Source: JAIVGV01 sp031425275 (lineage in GTDB: Bacteria; Acidobacteriota; Blastocatellia; Pyrinomonadales; Pyrinomonadaceae). From it: DNA of 64,000 nucleotides. Below the pieces are notes generated by a model. It was not told where the DNA came from and searched no databases. It worked only from the letters and a program-made list of their open reading frames with translations. The stretch is taken from NCBI GenBank assembly GCA_031425275.1, contig JANPJA010000161.1, positions 1 to 64,000 of the forward strand, read 5' to 3'. Position 1 is the stretch's first letter. The number at the start of each line of letters is the position of its first letter. The translations under genes were made by a program, and so were the position numbers. Below are positions 24,601 through 40,542 of this stretch, piece after piece.

Positions 24601-27547
24601 GCGCACCGGCCGTTCGACCTTCAGCGCGGCCCGCTCGTTCGCGCGCACATGCTGAGGCTCGGCGAGACGGAACAGGTGCTGCTGTTCACCATGCATCACG
24701 TGATCAGCGACGGCTGGTCGATGGGCGTGCTGGTCAGGGAAGTGGCGGCTCTCTACGCCGCGTTCGCGAAGGGGCAGCCGACGCCGCTCGACGAGTTGGA
24801 GATTCAGTATGCGGATTACGCCGTGTGGCAGCGGGAATGGTTGCGGGGCGAGGCGCTGGAAGCACAGTTGGCATATTGGAGGGAGCAGCTCGGGGGCGCG
24901 CCGGGGCAACTTGAGTTGCCGGTTGACCACGTGCGTCCCGCCGTCCACACGCATCGCGGCGCGCGGCGCATTCAGGAACTCTCTCCGGCGTTGACGGCGG
25001 AGTTGGAGGCGCTCAGCCGCCGCGAAGGGGTGACGCTGTTCATGGTGTTGCTGGCGGCCTTTCAAGTGCTGCTGGCGCGCTACTCCGGCCAGACGGACAT
25101 CGTGGTGGGTGCGCCGGTCGCCAACCGCCGCCGCGCCGAGTTGGAAGAACTCATCGGTTTCTTCGTCAACACGCTTGTCCTGCGAACAGACCTTGCGGGA
25201 GACCCGAGCTTCAGAGAGTTGTTGCAGCGGGTGAGAAAGGTGGCGCTCGGCGCGTACGCCCATCAGGATGTGCCGTTTGAAAAGTTGGTGGAAGAGTTGC
25301 AGCCCGCGCGCGACCTGAGCCGCTCGCCGCTCTTTCAAGTGATGCTCGCATTGCAGAACGCGCCGGCGAAGGAATTAGAGTTGCCCGAACTGGCATTGAG
25401 CGGGATCGGGGTCACCCAGCAGACCGCGAAATTCGAGCTGACGCTGGCGATTGATCGGTCTGGCGAACAGTTGGTGGCGTCGCTCGAATACAACACGGAT
25501 TTGTTCGAGGCGACAACCGCGGAGCGGATGCTCACGCATTTCGTGCTGCTGCTGGAAAGCGTGGTGGCGAAGCCGGAACAACGCCTGAGCGCGTTGCCGC
25601 TGATGACCGAGGCGGAACGCCGCCGCGTGCTGGTCGAGTGGAACGAGACGCGCGCCGAATACTCGCGCCAGCCCGTTCATGAACTGTTTTCCGCGCAGGC
25701 CCGCCGCACGCCCGCCGCCCTCGCCGTGCTTTACGACGGCCACCAACAACTCACCTACGAAGAACTCGACCGCCGCTCCGACCGCTTCGCGCGCCGCCTG
25801 CTCCGCTCCGGCCTCACGCCCGAGGCTCGCGTCGCCGTCATGGTTGAGCGCGGCCCCGAAGCCGTCGTCGCGTTGCTGGGCATCTTCAAGGCGGGCGGCG
25901 CGTATCTCCCGCTCGACCCCGCCTACCCCGCCGACCGCCTCTCGTGGATGCTCGAAGACGCGCGCCCGCACATCGTCCTCACCCAGCACAGCCTGTTGGC
26001 GAGAGTGCCGTGGACGGACGTGCGGATCGTGTCGCTTGAGGACTGGGAGCAGGAGGAGGATGACGCCGCCGCCGACGCCGAACTTGCGCCGGCGGGCCGC
26101 GCCGCCGGAGTGGGCGCGGGCGGTGTGGCCTACGTCATCTACACGTCGGGTTCGACGGGGCGTCCGAAGGGCGTGATGGTCGAGCACGCGGGGCTGAGCA
26201 ATCTGGCGGCGGCGCAGGCGCGGGCCTTCGCGCCATCCGAGGGCGGCCGCGTGTTGCAGTTCGCCTCGCACAGTTTCGACGCTTCAATCTTCGAGGTCGT
26301 GATGGCGCTGACGAACGGCGCAACGCTCTGTCTCGAAAAACAAGAATCACTGCTCCCCGGCCCGGACTTCGTCAAGTTGCTTCGAGAGCGCGGGATCACG
26401 CTGGCGACGCTGCCGCCGTCGGTGTTGGCCGCGTCGCCCGACGCGGATTTGCCGGAATTGACGACCATCACGGTCGCGGGCGAGGCTTGCCCGGCTGATG
26501 TTGCGGCGCGCTGGGCGGGCGGACGACGCTTCTTCAATCTCTACGGGCCGACCGAAGCAACCATCTGGACGACCGCCGCGCCCTGCGACGAAGCCACCCG
26601 GAAACCGCCCATCGGCCGCCCCATTCTTAACACTCAGGTCTACCTGCTTGATGAACGCCTTGAACCGGCCCCGGTCGGCGTTGCCGGCGAACTCCACATC
26701 GGCGGGGTGAGCCTCGCGCGCGGCTATCTCAACCGGCCGGACCTGACGGCGGAACGATTCATCCCCGACCCGTTCGGCGGCGAGCCGGGCGCGCGTCTTT
26801 ACAAGAGCGGCGATCTCGCGCGCCATCTCGCCGACGGGCAGTTGGAATTCGTCGGGCGGGTTGATGAACAGGTCAAGATACGCGGCTTCCGCATCGAGCC
26901 GGGCGAGGTGGAGGCGGCATTGACCGAGCATGACGAGGTGCGAGAGGCGGTAGTCGTCGCGCGTGAAGACGTGCCCGGCGACAAACGGCTGGTCGCTTAT
27001 ATCGTGACGCAACGGGAACAACCGACGATCGCGGAGCTGCGCCAACATCTCCAGGAAAGGTTGCCGGGTTACATGTCGCCCGCCTCGTTCGTCTTCCTCG
27101 ACGCGATTCCAATCAGCCCGAACGGAAAGATTGATCGCCGCGCCCTGCCCGCCCCCGGCGGCTATCAGCCGGAACTGGAAACCACCTACGTTGCGCCGCA
27201 GGGCGAGATCGAGCTGAGCATCGCGGCCATCTGGCGAGAGACTTTGAACATTGAAAAGGTCGGCGTGCACGACAACTTTTTCAGTCTCGGCGGCCATTCG
27301 GTGTTGCTCGCCCAAGTGCACACGAAACTGCGCCAGAGCTTTACGCAAGAGTTGTCCATCGTCGATCTGTTCAAGTACCCGACCATTGATGCGCTCGCCA
27401 AACATTTAAGCCAGCAGCCGCACGACGACGACACGCCCCCGACGAGTGAAGGCCACGAGCGCGCCGAGACGCGCCTCGACCTGCTCAAACGACAGGCGCA
27501 GGCGCGGCAGGCGCGGGGGGGCGGCGGCGCGACGCAAGGAGCACAGG

Positions 27548-27555
<8 letters not shown>
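21697..27555 (+). CDS. NRPS, half-C-A(Tyr/Phe-like)-T-C-A-T
   Basis: A 1952-residue protein. It starts at the middle of a condensation domain: residues ~15-250 match the C-lobe (from SRDYWVRKL onward) but the N-lobe with HHxxxDG is absent, so this domain cannot catalyse condensation. A1 follows, with TSGSTGQPKG near 418 and the code DTSTVAAVCK, close to Tyr/Phe codes; T1 Ser807; a complete C domain with HHVISDG 1000-1006; A2 near 1483 with unassigned code DAFTTALIWK; T2 Ser1868. The C-terminus ends in a basic, Gln/Arg-rich tail (LLKRQAQARQARG) rather than the LSDEE tail of proteins that meet a C domain; the next protein begins with a ketosynthase. The stop overlaps that start. The missing N-lobe is probably supplied functionally by the free C protein at 18291. 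Confidence 0.93.
27536..27541 (+). promoter_or_regulatory. Ribosome binding site AAGGAG
   Basis: AAGGAG lies six nucleotides before ATG 27548 and supports that start for the hybrid PKS over the in-frame upstream start at 27446, which would run through the coding end of the preceding NRPS. Confidence 0.75.
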
Positions 27556-34009
<6,454 letters not shown>

Positions 34010-34015
34010 ATCTGC

Positions 34016-35041
34016 ATGAACGGAAACACAGATCGTATGAATGAAGGAATTCTCTCGTCAATCGGGCGGACGCCGCTTGTCCGTTTGGCGCAAATCTCGA
34101 AAGACCTCCCGTTTCAGCTCCACGCCAAATTGGAGATGCTCAATCCCGGCGGCAGCATGAAAGACCGTCCGGCCTCGCACATCATCCGGCGCGGCATCGA
34201 AACGGGCGCGGTGCGGCCGGGAACCGTCGTCGTCGAATCCAGTTCGGGCAACATGGGGGTGGGGCTGGCGCAAGCCTGTGCCTACTACGGGCTGCGTTTC
34301 GTCTGCGTCGTCGATCCTAAAACCACGCAGCAGAACATCGGCATCATCAGCGCCTACGGGGCCGAGATCGAGTTGGTGCGCGAGCCAGACCCGGTGACAA
34401 AAGATTTCCTGCAAGCTCGCATCAACCGGGTCAAGTCGTTGCTCGCTTCGTTCGAGAACAGCTTCTGGCCGAACCAGTATGCGAACGAGTACAACCCGCT
34501 TTCGCACACGCAGACGATGGACGAGATCGTGCGGGAGCTAGACGGCGACGTGGACTACCTCTTCTGCGCGACCAGCACCTGCGGGACGATCAGAGGTTGC
34601 GCCGAATACGTGCGCGACCACCACCTCAACACGAAGATTATCGCCGTCGATGCGGTGGGGAGCGTCATCTTCGGCGGGCCGCAAGCCAAACGGCTGATCC
34701 CGGGACACGGGGCGGCGGTCAGGCCGCAACTCTTCAGGCCGGGTCTCGCCGACACCGCCGTGCTGATGACCGATTTGGAATGCATCATCGGTTGTCGGCG
34801 GCTCGTGCGTCGTGAAGCCATTCTCGCGGGCGGCTCGTCGGGCGCGGCGCTGATGGCCGTCTTTCAGGTGGAGCGGTTGATCGAGCGCAACTCAAATTGC
34901 GTCATGATTTTGCCCGACCGGGGCGAACGATACCTCGACACCGTCTATTCCGACGAGTGGGTCCGAGAACATTTCGGCGAAGTCTCACACCTGTGGGAAG
35001 AGCCGGTGGAGTCGCGTCTATGCGTACCGATAGCCTGTTAA
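34016..35041 (+). CDS. sbnA: SbnA-like N-(2-amino-2-carboxyethyl)-L-glutamate synthase
   Basis: A 341-residue PLP enzyme of the cysteine synthase fold. PLP would bind Lys49 in NPGGSMKDRPA, and the substrate/phosphate loop is SSSGNMG; a glycine-rich loop GGSSGAA lies near the C-terminus. In staphyloferrin B synthesis SbnA joins O-phospho-L-serine with L-glutamate, and SbnB then releases L-2,3-diaminopropionate. The next gene is SbnB-like and overlaps it by 22 nt, which makes this reading far more likely than cysteine synthase. It begins seven bases after the hybrid PKS stop. An in-frame ATG at 34037 is an alternative start. The diaminopropionate could feed an A domain with an acidic pocket, for example the first A domain at 2110. 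Confidence 0.88.
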   Translation: MNGNTDRMNEGILSSIGRTPLVRLAQISKDLPFQLHAKLEMLNPGGSMKDRPASHIIRRGIETGAVRPGTVVVESSSGNMGVGLAQACAYYGLRFVCVVDPKTTQQNIGIISAYGAEIELVREPDPVTKDFLQARINRVKSLLASFENSFWPNQYANEYNPLSHTQTMDEIVRELDGDVDYLFCATSTCGTIRGCAEYVRDHHLNTKIIAVDAVGSVIFGGPQAKRLIPGHGAAVRPQLFRPGLADTAVLMTDLECIIGCRRLVRREAILAGGSSGAALMAVFQVERLIERNSNCVMILPDRGERYLDTVYSDEWVREHFGEVSHLWEEPVESRLCVPIAC

Positions 35042-36051
35042 TTTTAAAAGGAAGCGAGATTCATTCGCTGCTCCTTAACCGCGAGGCGGAGCTGATCGAA
35101 GTCGTGCGGCGCGCTTACGAAACGCACGGCGACGGCGACAGCTCTCTGCCGCACTCGGTCTTCCTGCGCTTCCCCGAGAATGAGCGTGACCGCATCATCG
35201 GCCTCCCCGCCTATCTGGGCGGCGAGTTCGGCAACGCGGGCATTAAGTGGATTGCCTCTTACCCCGGCAATCTCGAAGCCGGACTCGAACGCGCGTCGGC
35301 GGTCTTGATCCTGAACTCGATTAGCACGGGACAACCGCAGGCGATGATGGAAGCCTCGATCATCAGCGCCAAGCGCACCGCCGCCAGCGCGGCTCTGGCC
35401 GCGCGGGTGTTGCACGGCGCGAATCATGCGCCGGTCGCGGGCCTGCTCGGCTGCGGCCTGATCAATTTTGAAATCGCCGCGTTCCTCCTGACCGCGCGGC
35501 CCGACATCGAAAAACTGGTCGTCTTCGACGTGAGCGCCGAGCGCGCGGAGTTCTTCAGAACGCTGTGTGCCGACCGCTTCAAGGAGATCGAAGTGGAAGT
35601 GGCGGGGGACGAGCGGTCGGTTTACCGGCAGTGCCGGCTTATCTCTTTAGCCACCAACGCGGTCAGCCCTCACGTCGCGGACATCTCCGAATGTCAGCCC
35701 GGCAGCACCCTCCTCCACGTCTCTTTGCGCGACCTCTCGCCCCAGGTAATTCTCGCGTGCGACAACATCGTGGACGACGTTGACCACGTCTGCCGCGCGC
35801 AAACTTCCGTCCATCTCGCGGAGCAGTCGGCCGGCAACCGCGACTTCATCAGGGGCACACTCGCGGACGTACTCGCCGGCCGCATCGAGTCGAGAAGCGA
35901 CGCCGACGCCGTCGTGGTCTTCAGCCCCTTCGGACTCGGCGTGCTCGATCTTGCGGTCGGTAAATTCGCACTCGACCTGGCGCGCCGCCAAAAGCTGGGC
36001 AGCAACATCACGGAGTTTCTGCCCGAGCCGTGGCATTTGCGTTACGCATGA
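35020..36051 (+). CDS. sbnB: SbnB-like N-((2S)-2-amino-2-carboxyethyl)-L-glutamate dehydrogenase
   Basis: A 343-residue protein of the ornithine cyclodeaminase/mu-crystallin family, with a nucleotide-binding segment around VAGLLGCGLINFEIAAFLL. It should oxidatively cleave the SbnA product to L-2,3-diaminopropionate and 2-oxoglutarate. ATG 35020 was chosen because homology-like sequence starts there (MRTDSLLILKGSEIHSLL); earlier in-frame starts lie deep inside sbnA. The 22-nt overlap indicates translational coupling. Its C-terminal end (SPFGLGVLDLAVGKFAL, then FLPEPWHLRY) is mirrored in a decayed fragment at 48952-49110, showing that a second copy once existed in the cluster. Confidence 0.87.
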   Translation: MRTDSLLILKGSEIHSLLLNREAELIEVVRRAYETHGDGDSSLPHSVFLRFPENERDRIIGLPAYLGGEFGNAGIKWIASYPGNLEAGLERASAVLILNSISTGQPQAMMEASIISAKRTAASAALAARVLHGANHAPVAGLLGCGLINFEIAAFLLTARPDIEKLVVFDVSAERAEFFRTLCADRFKEIEVEVAGDERSVYRQCRLISLATNAVSPHVADISECQPGSTLLHVSLRDLSPQVILACDNIVDDVDHVCRAQTSVHLAEQSAGNRDFIRGTLADVLAGRIESRSDADAVVVFSPFGLGVLDLAVGKFALDLARRQKLGSNITEFLPEPWHLRYA

Positions 36052-36090
36052 AACGCGGCGCGGGCGTCCTGAACCCGGAAGTAATTTGCC

Positions 36091-38679
36091 GTGAGCCGTG
36101 AGCTTCAAACCCACACCGAACACGTGTCCCAGAGAAACCAATCGGATCACCTGCCCGACCATTTAATCGACCTCGACGGCGAGTCGTGGGCTTTATGGCG
36201 TGACGTGTGTGTGCGCGGCGCGGGTTTTCCGGCCGGGCAGGTACTCGCCCTCGCCACCCCCGGCGGAAGCAGCGCCGCCGACCGCGTGCTCGATCTCGAA
36301 GCGGAGTTGGAGCAAACGAGACAAGTGGCGATCTCCGCCGCCCTGCGTCAGTTTGAAGGCGCGGAGGGCGAGCGGCTCGCCGTCCTGGATAAAGTCGTCA
36401 GGAAACTCAAACAGCAGAAACTCCCCGCGCCGTTGGGCGAAGAGTACGAGTGTGCGACGGCGGTCGAAGCACTGCGCGACCTGCGCGGCCGTCTCGAAGC
36501 GGCGCGCGTGGAGTATCACAAGGCCATCGAGGATGGTCTGGGCGAAGTCTCGCAAACAATTCGGGGGGTCGCCGGGGCGAAGCGTTTTAGAGAGGCCGTG
36601 GCCTGGCAAAATCGTGACGCGCTCCACAATTGTTTAGACGCGCTCCTGCGCGCGCCTCCCGCCGCCGCCGCCGCGCCGCGCTCATCGCGTCTCCGCCAGC
36701 GCGAAGTGAGCGTCGCCAATTACTTGCAGCGTTACTGTACGAAGAACGATACCATCGGCTTCTTCGGGCCGGCCGGTTGGGCGAGGTTCGTTGACGACGG
36801 CGAGGCTCTGACGGCGCGTCCGGGCGCGAGTCTGGTCTGCAATCGGCAGGTCTATTTTGAAGGCTGGGGCCTCGACGTGCTGGCCGAATGTCTGGCGAAG
36901 GGTAAGCGGTTGCAGCCGTGGATCGTGCCGCGCCGGTTGCCTTTCGTTCAACTGGATGGCGCGATGCTGCGGATGCCCTTCGAGCGTCCGGCGAAACTTC
37001 CGCCGGCCCTCGCCGCCGTCCTGCAAGCCTGCGACGGCAACCGCACGGCAAGGGAAATCGCGGCCGGCGTGGCGGCCAACAACGGCGGCGGCCCGAAGGG
37101 TGAGGCCGATGTCTTCAGGCTCCTCGAAACTCTGCAACAGAAGGGCGTCATCGCGTGGGCTTTGGAAGTTCCGTGGACGCTCGATCACCCGCACGAGACG
37201 CGACTGGAAAACAACCTGCGGCGGCTGCTCGACCGCATCGGCGATCAAGACTTGCACCGCGAGGCGCACGGCGCGCTCGACCAACTCGATAACGCCCGCC
37301 ACGGAGTCGCGGCGGCGGCGGGTGACGACACGAAACTCGACGCCGCCTTCGAACGTCTCTCGGAGACCTTCGAGCGGCTGACGGGTACGGCCGCCACTCG
37401 CGCGGGCGGCAAAACTTACGCGGGGCGCACGCTGGTGTATGAAGACTGCCGCCGCGACATCGAAATCGAACTCGGGCCGGACATCCTCGCCGCGCTCGCC
37501 GCGCCTCTGCCGTTGCTGCTGCGGAGCGCGCGCTGGTTTACCTCCGAGGTGGCCCGGCTCTACCGCAAGGCGTTCCAGGACATCCACTCCGATCTCGCAC
37601 GCGCCGGCGGTTCCGCCGCCGTCGAGAGCGTGGATTTCTGGCTGCGCGCCTTCCCGCTTCTGTTCGACGACAAGCAGCGTCTGGTGGACACCGTGCTGGC
37701 GCAGTTTCAGCAACGGTGGGCGGACGCGCTCTCGATTCCCGCGGGGATACGCCGTGCCGAATACAACTGCGAGCAACTGCGCGGACTAGTCGATGCGGCC
37801 TTCGACGCCGAGCGTCCCGGCTGGCCTTTCGCGCGCTATCAAAGTCCCGACTTGATGCTCGCGGCGTCGAGCGTCGAGGCCGCGCGGCGCGGCGAATATC
37901 AACTCGTGCTCGGAGAACTTCACATCGGTCTCAATACGCTCGGCGCGCCCTACTTCGTCGGGCAGCACCCGACGCCGGAAAAGCTCTTTGACGCGCTCGA
38001 CCTCGACGTGCCGGAGATTCGCCTCGTCACCGTGACGCCGAAAGCGATGATCACGGGGCGCAACCATCCGATCTTCGTCACGCCCAAGGATTTGCGTCTC
38101 GAATTTACGCGCGACCCGTCGAACGTGCGGCGGGAGAGGTCTCTCCCGATCGCCGAGACGCTGATCGACGAGACGGCCGACGGGTTGGTGCTGAGAACGC
38201 GCGACGGCCGCCTGAGCTTCGACATCATCGACGCCTTTGCCGACGTGCTGTCGGGACTGTCGGCCAACTCCTTTAAGCTGCTGCGTCCCGCGCCGCACAC
38301 GCCGCGCGTCTCCTTCGACCGCCTGATCGTGTGCCGCGAAACTTGGCGCTTCGCCCCGGCGGGGCTGACGTTCGCCTTCGAGAAAGCGGAGTCGGAACGA
38401 TTCATCGCGGCCCGACGGTGGGCGCGGGCGAATTCAATCCCGCGTTTCGTGTTCACCAAATCGCCCGCCGAAACCAAACCGGTCTTCGTTGATTTCGATA
38501 GCCCCGCGCTGCTCGACGTGTTCTCCAGAATGGTGCGCCAGTGTGCGGAAAGCGGCGAAACGTCGCTCATCGGCCTGACCGAGATGATACCGAGTCTTGA
38601 CGAACTCTGGCTGCCGGACGCCGAGGGCCGACTTTACACAAGCGAGTTTCGGGTCGTGGCGCTTGACCGGTCACGATGA
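36091..38679 (+). CDS. LanB-like (lantibiotic dehydratase N-terminal family) protein
   Basis: An 862-residue protein. The segment NYLQRYCTKNDTIGFFGP (from residue 210) matches the signature of the LanB glutamylation domain family, and the rest reads like a single long LanB-type protein with Arg/Glu-rich helices. Full LanB dehydratases add Glu from Glu-tRNA to Ser/Thr and eliminate it; relatives called PEARLs attach amino acids from aminoacyl-tRNA to a peptide C-terminus. Which applies is not visible here. No LanC, no leader-type precursor peptide and no SpaB_C-type small partner was seen in the window. It sits between sbnB and the exporter, so it probably acts on the NRPS product or on a carrier-bound intermediate. 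GTG 36091 is the chosen start; the ribosome binding site is weak and the true start could lie slightly downstream. Confidence 0.72.
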   Translation: MSRELQTHTEHVSQRNQSDHLPDHLIDLDGESWALWRDVCVRGAGFPAGQVLALATPGGSSAADRVLDLEAELEQTRQVAISAALRQFEGAEGERLAVLDKVVRKLKQQKLPAPLGEEYECATAVEALRDLRGRLEAARVEYHKAIEDGLGEVSQTIRGVAGAKRFREAVAWQNRDALHNCLDALLRAPPAAAAAPRSSRLRQREVSVANYLQRYCTKNDTIGFFGPAGWARFVDDGEALTARPGASLVCNRQVYFEGWGLDVLAECLAKGKRLQPWIVPRRLPFVQLDGAMLRMPFERPAKLPPALAAVLQACDGNRTAREIAAGVAANNGGGPKGEADVFRLLETLQQKGVIAWALEVPWTLDHPHETRLENNLRRLLDRIGDQDLHREAHGALDQLDNARHGVAAAAGDDTKLDAAFERLSETFERLTGTAATRAGGKTYAGRTLVYEDCRRDIEIELGPDILAALAAPLPLLLRSARWFTSEVARLYRKAFQDIHSDLARAGGSAAVESVDFWLRAFPLLFDDKQRLVDTVLAQFQQRWADALSIPAGIRRAEYNCEQLRGLVDAAFDAERPGWPFARYQSPDLMLAASSVEAARRGEYQLVLGELHIGLNTLGAPYFVGQHPTPEKLFDALDLDVPEIRLVTVTPKAMITGRNHPIFVTPKDLRLEFTRDPSNVRRERSLPIAETLIDETADGLVLRTRDGRLSFDIIDAFADVLSGLSANSFKLLRPAPHTPRVSFDRLIVCRETWRFAPAGLTFAFEKAESERFIAARRWARANSIPRFVFTKSPAETKPVFVDFDSPALLDVFSRMVRQCAESGETSLIGLTEMIPSLDELWLPDAEGRLYTSEFRVVALDRSR

Positions 38680-38762
38680 TTCCCAATACCATCGGGCGGA
38701 TTCCCGCCCCCGCCCCTCGCGGCTTCTCTCTCTTCATCGACCGGGCAACTGTAATCTAGCAG

Positions 38763-40472
38763 ATGAAAATCCTTTCTTTTCTAATGCGTAACGCTCGCGG
38801 CATTGTCATCTCGGCCGTGATCGCCGGAGTTATCAGCGGGGCCTGCAACACGGGGATGATCGCGCTCATCACCCTGACGCTCAACGGGCAGGGCGACCCG
38901 ATGACCCGCCTCTGGGTCTTCATCGCACTGTGCGCCGTCGCCCCGCTCGCCAGAGTCGCCTCCGAGATGTTGCTCGTGCAGCTCGGCCAGCGGTCAATCT
39001 TCGAGCTGCGGATGCAACTGAGCCGCCGCATCCTCTCCGTCCCGCTCAAGCAACTCGAAGGCGTCGGCCCGCACCGTCTGACGGCGGCGCTCACGGACGA
39101 CGTGTTCGCCGTCACCGGCGCGCTGACTTTCATCCCGATTCTCTGCATCAACATCGCGGTGGTCATCGGCTGTCTGATCTATCTGGGGATGCTCTCGTTC
39201 GACGTGTTCCTCGTCGTCTTCGGCTTCATCATCCTCGGCATCATCAGCTACCAGCTCCCCATCGTGGCGGCGACGCGCTCGCTCGTTCAGGCGCGCGAAG
39301 TCGAAGACAGTTTGTACGGCAACTTCCGCGCGATGATCGAGGGCATCAAGGAACTTAAAATGCACGGCGCGCGGCGTCACGCCTTCCTCAATGACGTGCT
39401 GGGCGACACCGCCGCCACCTTCCAGCGTCATAACGTGAAGGGGATGCTCATCTACACGATTGCTTCCAGTTGGGGGCAACTGCTGGTCTTCGTCGTGATC
39501 GGGCTGGTTCTCTTCGCGTTGCCCGCCGTCCAGACCGTCACCTCGCTCGCGCTGACCGGCTACGCCCTGACCATTCTCTACATGATGACGCCGTTGCAGG
39601 TGATCTTGAACACGCTGCCCAACATGTCGAGGGCGAGCGTCGCCCTCAATAAAATAGAGCAACTCAACCTCTCTCTGGCGGCGTTCCCCGCGCAGGATGA
39701 GTTGGCGAAACAACCCGCCCCGGCCGTGGCCTATCCGGGGCTGGAACTGGTCGGCGTGACGCACACCTATTACCTGGATGTCGAAGAACGTAACTTTACG
39801 CTCGGCCCCATCGATCTCAGGTTCGGGCAGGGCGAGGTGGTCTTTCTGGTCGGCGGCAACGGGAGCGGAAAGACTACGCTGGCGAAGTTGTTGGTCGGCC
39901 TCTACGCGCCCGAAGCCGGTGAGATTCGTTGCGCCGATCGGGCCGTCACCGACGAGACGCGCGCCGCTTACCGCGAATACTTTTCGGTCGTCTTCTCGGA
40001 CTTCTATCTCTTCGAGAGCTTGCTCGGCATCGACCGGCGGGAGATCGACACGAAGGCTCGAAATTATCTCAAGCAGTTGCAGCTCGACCACAAGGTTCAG
40101 GTCAAAGGCGACGCTTTGACGACGACCCAACTCTCGCAGGGACAACGCAAGCGGCTCGCGCTCCTGACCGCGTATCTCGAAGACCGCCCCGTCTATCTCT
40201 TCGACGAGTGGGCGGCGGATCAAGACCCGCTCTTCAAGAAGGTCTTCTACCACCAGTTGTTGCCGGAGTTGAAAGCCAGAGGCAAGACCGTCTTCGTCAT
40301 CAGCCACGACGATCACTACTACTTCGTCGCCGACCGCATCATCAAACTCGATTACGGCAAAGTAGAGTATGACCGGCGAACCGGGGATGCGCTGGCGGCC
40401 GCGGCCGAAGTGCCGGTCGGCGCGGCGCAGGCGGCCGACGCGGCGCGGGTGCTTCAGCACGACGAGGTATGA
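38763..40472 (+). CDS. Cyclic-peptide-type ABC exporter (PvdE/SyrD-like)
   Basis: A 569-residue half-transporter with a membrane domain fused to an ATPase. The N-terminal ~290 residues contain about six hydrophobic segments, starting with GIVISAVIAGVISGACNTG. The ATPase has Walker A GGNGSGKT (364-371), the signature LSQGQ (457-461), Walker B with LFDEW (Asp481, Glu482) and an H-loop in ISHDDHYY. The pattern, including DEWAADQDP instead of the commoner DEPT, is typical of the PvdE/SyrD cyclic-peptide exporter group that moves NRPS products or precursors out of the cytoplasm of Gram-negative bacteria. It follows the LanB-like gene after 83 nt. It is the only transporter in the window and the natural candidate for product export. 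Confidence 0.9.
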   Translation: MKILSFLMRNARGIVISAVIAGVISGACNTGMIALITLTLNGQGDPMTRLWVFIALCAVAPLARVASEMLLVQLGQRSIFELRMQLSRRILSVPLKQLEGVGPHRLTAALTDDVFAVTGALTFIPILCINIAVVIGCLIYLGMLSFDVFLVVFGFIILGIISYQLPIVAATRSLVQAREVEDSLYGNFRAMIEGIKELKMHGARRHAFLNDVLGDTAATFQRHNVKGMLIYTIASSWGQLLVFVVIGLVLFALPAVQTVTSLALTGYALTILYMMTPLQVILNTLPNMSRASVALNKIEQLNLSLAAFPAQDELAKQPAPAVAYPGLELVGVTHTYYLDVEERNFTLGPIDLRFGQGEVVFLVGGNGSGKTTLAKLLVGLYAPEAGEIRCADRAVTDETRAAYREYFSVVFSDFYLFESLLGIDRREIDTKARNYLKQLQLDHKVQVKGDALTTTQLSQGQRKRLALLTAYLEDRPVYLFDEWAADQDPLFKKVFYHQLLPELKARGKTVFVISHDDHYYFVADRIIKLDYGKVEYDRRTGDALAAAAEVPVGAAQAADAARVLQHDEV

Positions 40473-40542
40473 CGAGGGGGCGGCGAGTTACCGTCGAATC
40501 GTCCGCGCGGTTGCGGATATTTGATCGCGCCGGTTGCCGAGT

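Noticed and set aside
34016..35041. Housekeeping cysteine synthase
   Set aside because: Overlap with an SbnB-like gene and location inside an NRPS cluster favour the diaminopropionate pathway.
36052..38762. A ribosomal precursor peptide for the LanB-like protein
   Set aside because: The short gaps around the gene contain no small open frame with a leader-like sequence and a Ser/Thr/Cys-rich core.
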